Shown here in pieces: positions 1-6,744 of a stretch of DNA of 7,227 nt (within the stretch, counting starts at the first letter, position 1; each line of letters begins with the position of its first letter). The stretch comes from Candidatus Kapaibacterium sp. Lineage in GTDB: Bacteria > Bacteroidota > Ignavibacteria > Kapaibacteriales > UBA961. The notes below the pieces were generated by a model, which made no database searches, was not told where the DNA came from, and saw nothing but the letters and a program-made list of their open reading frames with translations. A program made the translations under genes and the position numbers. The stretch spans positions 1 to 7,227 of the forward strand of contig JALRHN010000104.1 in assembly GCA_023259575.1 (NCBI GenBank). The letters run 5' to 3'.

Positions 1-1323
1 ATAAATATAATGCTAAAACAACCAATGCGGATTCATGATAAAATGGTATTGTTTTGGCAGAATCATTTTGCAACCGGAGCAACCGTTGTTAAAGATGCTC
101 GATATATGTATAAACAAACAACCTTATTATATCAACAATCTTTAGGAAATGCTAAAGATTTAGTGAGATATATGCTGTTTGACTTGGCAATGAGCAGATA
201 TTTAAATAATAATACAAATACAAAATCTAATCCAAATGAAAATCTTGCAAGAGAATTGCAAGAACTTTTTACAATTGGCAAAGGGCCCGAAATCGCTCCA
301 GGTAATTATACTCATTATACAGAACAAGATGTAAAAGCAGCCGGAAGAGTAATTTCTGGATGGGCTGATAATCAATCTAAATTATCATTAGTTTTTACTC
401 CTAATAATCACGATACTCAACCAAAACAATTTTCATCTGCATATCAAAACACAATTATCAAATCTACTGCTAATACAGAAAACAGTGCCAAGATAGAAGT
501 TGATGAGTTATTGTCTATGATTTTTAAACAAGAGCAAACATCTTTATATCTAGTCAGAAAACTATATAGATTCTTTGTTGATTATGTAATTGATGATTCT
601 GTTGAGAACTATATAATCAAACCATTAGCTGAACAATTTAGAGCAGCTAATTTTGAAGTAAAACCCATTTTAAGAACTTTATTATCTAGTACTCATTTTT
701 ATAGCAATACTGTAAGAAATTGTTTTATCAAAACACCTGCAGATCTCATCATTGGTACTGCTCGATTTTTTCATCCCGAAGGATTATATCCTGAAGAGTT
801 AAATTTGATGCATTGGGCAAATAGAACCTTAAGAAGATTGATGGGAAATATGGGTTTAGATTTAATGAATCCACCCAATGTAGCGGGAATTCCAGCATAT
901 TATCAGGAACCATCATTCCATGAATTATGGATAAATGCTGATACATTACAGAAAAGAATCAAGTTTACTAATGATTTGTCGATAGATCATTTACAATTGG
1001 ATGAAATGGACTATACCAAAGGTCCGCTTATTGATGTTATTCAATTCGCAAAAGATTCTGGTGATCCAACTGATCCAACTGTTATTATTAATTACTGGTG
1101 TGATTGGCTATTTTCTATGCCAATCAGTGAAACAGTAAAAAATCAAGTAAAAGACTTCCTCACTGCTGGTTCACCAGATTATGAATGGACAGTAAAATGG
1201 AATCTCTATATCGCCGATGAATCAAATACTCCACAAGATGCCGCAATTGTCTCAGCTGTTGAAAAGCCACTCAGAAATCTAATAAAATATCTATTAGCAA
1301 TGGCAGAATATCAACTTATTTAA
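1..1323 (+). CDS. DUF1800 family protein, 5' end outside the window
   Basis: The frame is open to base 1 and the first ATG (base 10) falls inside a conserved block, so the real start is upstream and the N-terminal part is missing. Counting from that ATG, 437 residues are visible. DUF1800 hallmarks occur in order: the HDKMVLFWQNHFATG block (residues 9-23), NENLARELQELFTIG (76-90), the YTEQDVKAAGRVISGW segment (103-118), the KPILRTLLSSTHFYSN region (about 218-233), and NPPNVAG followed by PAYYQ and WIN (287-309). From memory the family usually has Trp after NPPNVAG; here it is Ile. The biochemical activity of the family is unknown. Members are commonly exported and encoded beside DUF1501 proteins, as here, with a gap of only 37 bp, so co-transcription is likely. 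The stop is a tandem TAATAG. A 9-bp tandem repeat at 1063-1080 encodes DPTDPT. The family call is firm; any functional role is not. Confidence 0.9.
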   Translation: MNIMLKQPMRIHDKMVLFWQNHFATGATVVKDARYMYKQTTLLYQQSLGNAKDLVRYMLFDLAMSRYLNNNTNTKSNPNENLARELQELFTIGKGPEIAPGNYTHYTEQDVKAAGRVISGWADNQSKLSLVFTPNNHDTQPKQFSSAYQNTIIKSTANTENSAKIEVDELLSMIFKQEQTSLYLVRKLYRFFVDYVIDDSVENYIIKPLAEQFRAANFEVKPILRTLLSSTHFYSNTVRNCFIKTPADLIIGTARFFHPEGLYPEELNLMHWANRTLRRLMGNMGLDLMNPPNVAGIPAYYQEPSFHELWINADTLQKRIKFTNDLSIDHLQLDEMDYTKGPLIDVIQFAKDSGDPTDPTVIINYWCDWLFSMPISETVKNQVKDFLTAGSPDYEWTVKWNLYIADESNTPQDAAIVSAVEKPLRNLIKYLLAMAEYQLI

Positions 1324-1360
1324 TAGACAATTCCATTAAGATTCTTACGGATTATTATAT

Positions 1361-2947
1361 ATGAAACGCAGATCATTTTTACAAACAATTGCTTCAGCAA
1401 GTGCAATAAGCCCCTTAATTATTAATGGTTTTAATGTTAAAGCCTTTGAACCTACAAATTTGTTCACTTTGGCAGGTGCTGTAGATTGTGATGAAAGAGT
1501 TTTAGTACTTATACAGTTAAATGGAGGAAATGATGGACTTAATACTATTATTCCTTTGGACCAGTATTCACAATATTATGCAGCAAGAACATCGATAGCT
1601 GTACCAGAAAAATCAATAATAAAATTAACAGATACAACGGGTATTCACCCTGAAATGACGGGTATGAAATCATTATTCGATCAGGGTAAATTAAAAGTGT
1701 TACATAGTGTTGGATATCCAACCCCAAATTATTCTCATTTTAGATCTACGGATATTTGGTTAACTGGCTCTGATACAGAAGAGTATTTTAATACAGGGCT
1801 TATGGGAAGATATTTAGATTATAGATTTCCAGGTTATCCAAGTAAATATCCAAATGCTTCTATGACAGACCCATTAGCAATACAAATTGGGTCTGTATTA
1901 TCCACAGGATTTGAAGGCCCTAATGCCAATATGGCTATGGCTTTTACAGATCCTACATCATTCTATAATATTGTTAATGATAAAGATATAACAGATACCT
2001 CTTCACGATCAGGATTAGAACTTGCATATATACGTAAAGTTGGTGAGCAGTTAAATAATTTTGCTAAGCCTGTAAAAAATGCAGCTCTAAAAGTTCCAAA
2101 AAATTTATCATCATTATATCCTGCACATACATTTAATACACCTAATCCATTATCAGAACAATTAAAAATCGTTGCTCGATTAATAGCAGGTGGATTAAAA
2201 ACAAAAATATACATGGTAAATCTATCGGGATTTGATACGCATTCTAGTACAACGAATGTAGGTTTTGGTGTAAATGTTACTCATGCAAATCTGTTAAAAC
2301 AATTATCATCAGCAATTACTGCTTTTATGGATGATTGTAAATTATTAGGTATTCAAGATAAAATACTTGGTATGACATTCTCTGAATTTGGTAGACGAAT
2401 AAAATCAAATGGAACTGGAACCGATCATGGCGCAGCAGGACCTGTCTTTTTATTTGGAAACTCTGTAATTCCTGGATTTTTAGGAACAAATCCTATCATT
2501 CCTGATAATGTAAGTTCTGAAGATAATATCCCAATGCAAACTGATTTTAGATCTTTATATAGTTCTTTATTAACTCAATGGTTTTGCGTTCCTAAACAAG
2601 ATATTCCTTCTGTCACTTTACATAATTATGCTAATAATTTACCGATTCTACAAGGGATTAGTAATAGTGTTAATGATCAACCTTTGCATCCATTATCATT
2701 ACAATTGTCATTATTCCCAAATCCAATGCTACAACAATCCCAATTACAAATACACTCTATGTATCCAATAGCTGATATTGTTTTATATGATAGAACCGGT
2801 AAATTAATGAGTACAATTTCTGGATATATTCCAGAGGGTAATCATACCATACTTTTTGAAAGAATGGGATTATCTGCGGGGCAATATTATCTACAAGCTA
2901 GATTAATAAATGGCTATACTCAAAGCGTGATTGTTAATATTCAGTAG
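1361..2947 (+). CDS. DUF1501 family exported protein with T9SS type A sorting domain
   Basis: The 528-residue protein starts with MKRRSFLQT, a twin-arginine-like motif (R3, R4, F6, L7) followed by a mildly hydrophobic stretch to about residue 28, so Tat export is plausible. The DUF1501 body covers about residues 45-410, with LNGGNDGLN (53-61), NYSHFRSTDIW (123-133), GFDTH (290-294), FSEFGRR (340-346) and TDHGAAG (354-360). DUF1501 belongs to the alkaline phosphatase/sulfatase-like fold group, so the DTH and DHG residues may bind metal; that is inference. Residues 449-528 form a Por-secretion-type tail: LFPNP at the start, a VLYDRTGKL strand, then LSAGQYYLQ and a short beta end, as in T9SS type A cargo. 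The protein is therefore predicted to cross the inner membrane, use the T9SS across the outer membrane, and end up on the surface or outside. No clear Shine-Dalgarno site precedes the start. It is the second gene of the DUF1800-DUF1501 pair. Confidence 0.93.
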   Translation: MKRRSFLQTIASASAISPLIINGFNVKAFEPTNLFTLAGAVDCDERVLVLIQLNGGNDGLNTIIPLDQYSQYYAARTSIAVPEKSIIKLTDTTGIHPEMTGMKSLFDQGKLKVLHSVGYPTPNYSHFRSTDIWLTGSDTEEYFNTGLMGRYLDYRFPGYPSKYPNASMTDPLAIQIGSVLSTGFEGPNANMAMAFTDPTSFYNIVNDKDITDTSSRSGLELAYIRKVGEQLNNFAKPVKNAALKVPKNLSSLYPAHTFNTPNPLSEQLKIVARLIAGGLKTKIYMVNLSGFDTHSSTTNVGFGVNVTHANLLKQLSSAITAFMDDCKLLGIQDKILGMTFSEFGRRIKSNGTGTDHGAAGPVFLFGNSVIPGFLGTNPIIPDNVSSEDNIPMQTDFRSLYSSLLTQWFCVPKQDIPSVTLHNYANNLPILQGISNSVNDQPLHPLSLQLSLFPNPMLQQSQLQIHSMYPIADIVLYDRTGKLMSTISGYIPEGNHTILFERMGLSAGQYYLQARLINGYTQSVIVNIQ

Positions 2948-2966
2948 TATCAAAACAATACACATC

Positions 2967-2994
2967 AAAGTCCATGAAAATGGACTTTTTTTTT
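2967..2994 (+). terminator. Rho-independent terminator after the DUF1501 gene
   Basis: A perfect 9-bp inverted repeat (AAAGTCCAT at 2967-2975, ATGGACTTT at 2980-2988) encloses a GAAA tetraloop, and a run of nine T covers 2986-2994. It begins 19 bp after the DUF1501 stop codon. This is a textbook intrinsic terminator and marks the 3' end of the DUF1800-DUF1501 transcription unit. The A tract at the 5' foot pairs with the first T residues, but the T run is on the + strand side, so termination of rightward transcription is the main role. Confidence 0.92.
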
Positions 2995-3176
2995 ATATGT
3001 ACGTTAAAATCTATAGTAAAACGTTACAAGCACAAGAATTACAAACCATATTCTACAATGTAAAGGTACTTTACAAACTTATTGCACGCATTATTTACAA
3101 TTTGGGTGCGGTTTTAGAAAAGGTTATATTGAAAATCACGTTGCAGCATAAAGACGTGTGACATTATCATAAACAG

Positions 3177-3180
3177 GGAG
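3177..3180 (+). promoter_or_regulatory. Shine-Dalgarno-like site of the transglycosylase gene
   Basis: GGAG within CAGGGAG lies 6 bp before the ATG at 3187, a good spacing for ribosome binding. It supports that start over the in-frame ATG at 3202. The other starts in the window lack a comparable site, which is usual for Bacteroidota, so this gene may be translated more strongly or differently. Confidence 0.5.
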
Positions 3181-3186
3181 TTTTCG

Positions 3187-5847
3187 ATGGTACAATCTAG
3201 GATGTATTCTTTGATTATATCTATTGCTATGAGTATAGTACTAGGTTTTTCATATATACCCCTCTATGCACAACAGCATGCAAACCCTAAAAATACAGAA
3301 ACCAATCAGAATCAATCTTCACCGAACACTGTAGATTCAACTAATAGCATTCAACCCCAGAACTATTTTATTGCTCAAAAATTAGAAAGAGCGCGCCAAA
3401 AATATTTAAGGGCATTATCTGCCATCGAAAATGATGATACCTTATCTGTTCCTCGGCTTTTTGAAGAAGCTGTCCAAGCATTAAATTCCCTAGCAAGCTA
3501 TCCTGGAATTGATCAAAATGAAGATTTTACAGACTTAGCCCAATCTATCATAGAAGATTATGAAAGTTATGTTCAAAGTATAGATAGTTTATCTGAAACA
3601 TCTTCTGCATTTATGTTGCGTCAAAAAATCTATCAAGAAGTAGAAGATATAGATACTGTAGAACAAGAATCAACAACAACACTTGTTCGTGTTCCCTATC
3701 CCCTTTCTTTACCTTCGGTAACTATTCCCGTTGAAGTAAATGAGCATGTAGAGAAGAATCTCACATTTTTAACTCAAGATCGCGGACGTAAATTCTTTCG
3801 TAAATGGCTTGAACGAAGTGGTAAATGGTTTCCATTGATGCGCAGAATTGCCAGAGAAGAAAATATGCCTGATGAAATCATCTTTTTATCAATGATTGAA
3901 AGTGCTTTAGATCCAAATGCCACCTCTGGAGCAAAAGCAGTTGGATTATGGCAATTTATGCAAGCAACTGCAGGAGATTATAATCTAAAAGTCAATTTAT
4001 ATATAGATGAAAGAAGAGATCCTGAGAAGTCAACACGCGCAGCTATGCGCTATTTAAAATGGCTATTTAATGAATTTGGTGATTGGTATCATGCATTAGC
4101 AGCTTATAATAGTGGTCCTAATGGACCCGTTAAAAGAGGTATTGAGCAACTTGGTAGGGATAATAACCCTTCTTTTTGGGATATCCGAGATATGCTTCCA
4201 AGAGAAACCAAAAATTATGTTCCACTTTTTATTGCAACAACTATCATTGGGTCCAATCCAACAGAATATGGCTTTGACTTATCAGAATTAATTTATGAAC
4301 CTGAATATGTATATGATACCTTTACAGTTGGTGAATCTATTAGTTTAAAAGCATTAGCAAATTGTACCAATCAGCCATTAACAGTTTTAAAGTCTTTAAA
4401 TCCTGAATTAGTAGGTATAAGTACACCTCCAGATGGTCCCTATCAATTAAAAATCCCATTAGGATCTAAAGATATCTTTGCGGCTAATTACTCTGCAATG
4501 TCAGATGAAGATAAGCACCCATGGATTACCTATGACGTGAAAAAAGGCGAAACACTAGCTTCTATTGCAGCTGATTATGGCATAACAACACAAGATATTT
4601 TGCAAACAAATCCATCTATAAATTCCAAAAATTTATCCAAAGGTACTGTTTTACGATTGTCGAAAGAGATTATTAATGCTGCAAGCCTTTTGGCTCAAAA
4701 TAAGACAGAACTTGTTGATTCTCTTGCTAATAATAAAATACAAACAAGCACAAGTGTTATAAATAAAGATACTATACTTGAAAGGCCAATTAGTCTCAAT
4801 AATAAACCAAAAGAAAGTGTACAAATAAAGCAGAATAAAGATACTATCATCTCTGCTTCTTCTACTTTATCAAACACTGAATTCATAAAAAAAGACACAA
4901 TAATCTCTGTAAAAAAAGAGAAACAAAATACCGGAAATACTTCAATCTCTTTGGGTAATACAAAGCCAGTAAAAATATTCAGAATTGATACATCATATTC
5001 TTCTGGATCTAAACAAACACAGCTTGCATCCAAGGAAAAATCAAATTCAAGTTCGGTAGAAATACAATCAGATCAATCTGTTCCAAAAAGTACTATTAAA
5101 CATATCGTTAAATCTGGTGAAACGCTGTATTCTTTAGCCCAGAAATATGGTGTCCGCATGACAGATTTACGTAATTGGAATAGTATTCCTTTTGATAATG
5201 ATGCCCTATTGAATGGACAAGAATTAATTGTATCTCCATCTAATGAATCAAAATTAGATGTCATTGTTAAAACTCATAATCTTATACATGTATCTTCAGG
5301 GAAAAATGGACGTCATAGAGTAAAAAGAGGTCAGACCTTACAAGATGTTGCTCAGATGTATGATATAAAGGTAGAAGATTTAGCAAAGGCTAATGGATTA
5401 AGCCCAAAAGTTAGGATAGGACAAGGATTAGTACTACTTCTTCCTTCAAAAGCTAGTATTAATAGAAAATCATACACAAACTATAATAATGCGAAAGTAA
5501 AAAAAGTTTATGCTGTAAAGAAAGGTGATTCATTTGCCAAAATAGCAGCTAAACATGGTATTTCTGAAAAAGATCTAAAGAAATGGAATCCTGGTATTCG
5601 TACTAATGCCTTAGTTAAAGGTAAGCGTTTAACAATTTATGCCAAGGCTTCAAAAGCAAGTGTGTCTAAAAAAGGTAAGAATAGTAAAGTAATTTCCAAA
5701 TCAAAATCATCTCATACGATTCGTAAAGGTGAATCATTATCAGAGATTGCTAATAAATACGGAATTAGTGTTCAACAGTTAAAAAAAATAAATAAAAAGA
5801 TTAAGCCAAAGGATCTTAAAACTGGTCAGACAATTAAACTAAAATAG
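3187..5847 (+). CDS. MltD-like membrane-bound-type lytic murein transglycosylase with multiple LysM repeats
   Basis: The 886-residue protein begins with a Sec signal peptide (hydrophobic about 8-27, likely cleaved after LYA at 26-28). There is no lipobox Cys, unlike the E. coli MltD lipoprotein. Residues 30-180 are a low-similarity region. The lytic transglycosylase (SLT) domain runs from about 190 to 355: putative catalytic Glu238 in MIESALDP, GLWQFM (253-258), DERRDP (274-279), AAYNSG (305-310) and ETKNYV (340-345). A degenerate LysM follows at about 374-425, then clear LysM repeats at about 447-491, 638-683, 710-753, 774-819 and 842-886, most with a GETL/GQTL/GESL-like turn. A Ser/Thr/Asn/Lys-rich linker (492-637) with three KDTI motifs separates the first clear LysM from the rest. 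The enzyme should cleave the MurNAc-GlcNAc bond to give 1,6-anhydroMurNAc products in periplasmic peptidoglycan, with LysM repeats binding glycan. It probably forms an operon with the DUF3108 gene 22 bp downstream. Confidence 0.94.
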   Translation: MVQSRMYSLIISIAMSIVLGFSYIPLYAQQHANPKNTETNQNQSSPNTVDSTNSIQPQNYFIAQKLERARQKYLRALSAIENDDTLSVPRLFEEAVQALNSLASYPGIDQNEDFTDLAQSIIEDYESYVQSIDSLSETSSAFMLRQKIYQEVEDIDTVEQESTTTLVRVPYPLSLPSVTIPVEVNEHVEKNLTFLTQDRGRKFFRKWLERSGKWFPLMRRIAREENMPDEIIFLSMIESALDPNATSGAKAVGLWQFMQATAGDYNLKVNLYIDERRDPEKSTRAAMRYLKWLFNEFGDWYHALAAYNSGPNGPVKRGIEQLGRDNNPSFWDIRDMLPRETKNYVPLFIATTIIGSNPTEYGFDLSELIYEPEYVYDTFTVGESISLKALANCTNQPLTVLKSLNPELVGISTPPDGPYQLKIPLGSKDIFAANYSAMSDEDKHPWITYDVKKGETLASIAADYGITTQDILQTNPSINSKNLSKGTVLRLSKEIINAASLLAQNKTELVDSLANNKIQTSTSVINKDTILERPISLNNKPKESVQIKQNKDTIISASSTLSNTEFIKKDTIISVKKEKQNTGNTSISLGNTKPVKIFRIDTSYSSGSKQTQLASKEKSNSSSVEIQSDQSVPKSTIKHIVKSGETLYSLAQKYGVRMTDLRNWNSIPFDNDALLNGQELIVSPSNESKLDVIVKTHNLIHVSSGKNGRHRVKRGQTLQDVAQMYDIKVEDLAKANGLSPKVRIGQGLVLLLPSKASINRKSYTNYNNAKVKKVYAVKKGDSFAKIAAKHGISEKDLKKWNPGIRTNALVKGKRLTIYAKASKASVSKKGKNSKVISKSKSSHTIRKGESLSEIANKYGISVQQLKKINKKIKPKDLKTGQTIKLK
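4525..5844 (+). repeat. Region coding five LysM repeats
   Basis: These are diverged protein-level repeats rather than DNA repeats. Each unit is about 45 residues with a V/I-K-x-G-E/D/Q-S/T opening, an A-x-x-Y/H-G-I/V centre and a G-x-x-L/I close. Units start near bases 4525, 5098, 5314, 5506 and 5710. The gap between the first and second units encodes the low-complexity linker. The last unit ends at the stop codon, so no further domain follows. Confidence 0.85.
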
Positions 5848-5869
5848 AATTCACAATGAAGAACTTATA

Positions 5870-6649
5870 ATGTATAGATTACTTCTTCTTTTCGTATTTC
5901 TTAGTCCATTGCTATATGGCCAGAATTCTCTGAGGTATATTCAGAATGATGCTTTTGGATTTGGAGAAAAGTTAGAATATAAGGTTGGTTATCAATTTGT
6001 AAAAGCCGGTACTGCTAGTTTTTATGTATTACCGAAGCCAGCAACTATGAAAGGAAAATCGTGTTATGATATTCGATTCGAAGTAAAATCTTTACAATCT
6101 TTAGATTGGCTGTATAGAGTAAAAGATATTTATAGAACTGTTGTTGATGTAGAAGGCATCTTTCCCTATTATTTTGAACAACATGTTAGAGAAGGAAATT
6201 ATAAAAGAGATTTCACAGCAAGTTTCGATCAACATGCACATAAAGCCTATACGCAAAAGGGAGAATTTCCTATTCCTCCTTTTGTACATGATATAGTTTC
6301 CGCTTTTTATTTTATTCGAACTGTTGATATATCATCTAAAAAGAAAAATGAGATTATTCCATTAAAGAATTTTTTTGGCGATACCACATATGCACTTGGA
6401 GTAAAAATCATTGGAAAACAAAAAATAACCGTTGAAGCCGGAACTTTCAATTGCATAGTTTTAGAACCTTTGATTACCGAAGGAGGCTTATTTAAAAGTG
6501 AAGGTAAAATATTAATGTGGGTTACTGATGATGACAGAAAATTTCCAGTAAAAGTAAGCACTAAGATAATTATCGGATCTATTGATGCAGAGTTAACTCA
6601 ATATTCTGGTATCAGAGGTGAAATCAAAGCAAAAGTTAATGAAGACTAA
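5870..6649 (+). CDS. DUF3108 domain-containing exported protein
   Basis: The 259-residue protein has a Sec signal peptide (LLLLFVFLSPLLYG, about 4-17, likely cleaved before Gln18, a common +1 residue in Bacteroidota). The mature part matches DUF3108: FGFGEKLEYKVGYQFVKAGTA (about 29-49), the DWLYRVKDIYRTVVD segment (79-93), a VHDIVSAFYFIR block (139-150), VEAGTFNCIVLEP (188-200) and MWVTDDDRKFPVKV (216-229). The alternating hydrophobic pattern suggests a beta-rich periplasmic or outer-membrane-associated fold. The family's function is not established. It lies 22 bp after the transglycosylase gene, which suggests co-transcription and an envelope role; that is inference. The start ATG overlaps by one base the stop of a four-codon frame (ATG AAG AAC TTA TAA, 5856-5870). 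There is no evident Shine-Dalgarno site. The family call is strong. Confidence 0.88.
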   Translation: MYRLLLLFVFLSPLLYGQNSLRYIQNDAFGFGEKLEYKVGYQFVKAGTASFYVLPKPATMKGKSCYDIRFEVKSLQSLDWLYRVKDIYRTVVDVEGIFPYYFEQHVREGNYKRDFTASFDQHAHKAYTQKGEFPIPPFVHDIVSAFYFIRTVDISSKKKNEIIPLKNFFGDTTYALGVKIIGKQKITVEAGTFNCIVLEPLITEGGLFKSEGKILMWVTDDDRKFPVKVSTKIIIGSIDAELTQYSGIRGEIKAKVNED

Positions 6650-6660
6650 AATTTCAATTA

Positions 6661-6679
6661 GAAGTAGAATCACTATTTC
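6661..6679 (+). terminator. Weak hairpin after the DUF3108 gene, possible terminator
   Basis: GAAGTAG (6661-6667) can pair with CTATTTC (6673-6679) through seven pairs including one G-U, around an AATCA loop, 11 bp after the stop codon. Only a TGATTTT stretch follows instead of a proper U tract, so it would be an inefficient terminator at best. Chance pairing in AT-rich sequence is quite possible. Confidence 0.22.
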
Positions 6680-6705
6680 ATGATTTTAAATACTGCTATT
6701 AGTAG

Positions 6706-6713
6706 TATGTTTG
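6706..6713 (+). promoter_or_regulatory. Candidate Bacteroidota -7 promoter element of the mutase gene
   Basis: TATGTTTG is an exact match to the TAnnTTTG consensus recognised by the Bacteroidota primary sigma factor. Transcription would start near 6718-6722, leaving a leader of about 20 nt before the ATG at 6743. The -33 TTG is not evident at the normal distance (TTTT near 6684-6687), so the match is only partial. An imperfect palindrome (6691-6707) overlaps the first two bases. Confidence 0.42.
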
Positions 6714-6730
6714 CATAAAAATTAAGATAA

Positions 6731-6744
6731 ATATATATATATAT
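6731..6744. repeat. (AT)7 dinucleotide tract running into the mutase start codon
   Basis: Seven perfect AT units cover 6731-6744, and the last supplies the A and T of the ATG start codon. The tract forms most of the short mutase leader. Such tracts can slip during replication. A change here would alter promoter-to-start spacing but not the reading frame. Confidence 0.8.

Larger units (their letters stand above)
2948..3186. other. Intergenic leader upstream of the transglycosylase gene
   Basis: After the terminator this stretch has no credible gene. A 76-codon open frame crosses it but runs through the terminator hairpin and its translation resembles nothing recognisable. The segment carries ACGTTAAAA/ACGTTACAA copies 20 bp apart (3001-3009, 3021-3029) and TTACAA-like hexamers at 3024, 3039, 3053 (CTACAA), 3071 and 3095. 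The promoter of the downstream unit is expected here because the terminator closes the previous one, but no exact TAnnTTTG box was found; the nearest is TACAATTTG at 3096-3104, one base too long and without a well-spaced TTG. Confidence 0.5.

Noticed and set aside
749..946. Short - strand frame inside the DUF1800 gene, and similar frames at 1963-2214, 5073-5264, 6101-6289, 6307-6561 and 6956-7156
   Set aside because: All lie antisense to well-supported genes and have no domain signal or start context of their own.
1063..1080. Two tandem copies of GATCCAACT in the DUF1800 gene
   Set aside because: It is a single in-frame 9-bp duplication encoding DPTDPT, likely an ordinary small insertion in a loop rather than a functional repeat.
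1324..1360. Possible promoter or terminator between the DUF1800 and DUF1501 genes
   Set aside because: The 37-bp gap shows no hairpin with a T run and no TAnnTTTG box, so it was read as an operon-internal spacer.
2931..3161. 76-codon open frame on the + strand between the DUF1501 and transglycosylase genes
   Set aside because: It starts inside the end of the DUF1501 gene and passes through the strong terminator hairpin. It has no ribosome binding site, and its translation shows no recognisable domain.
3141..3170. Possible sigma70-like promoter TTGCAG with TATCAT 18 bp downstream, before the transglycosylase gene
   Set aside because: Bacteroidota promoters rarely follow this pattern. The start point would leave only about 10 nt of leader and overlap the ribosome binding site, and the match is weak.
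4695..5033. 112-codon open frame on the - strand inside the transglycosylase gene
   Set aside because: It lies opposite the low-complexity linker of a clear gene. Its hydrophobic look comes from reading the complement of Asn/Lys/Thr-rich codons.
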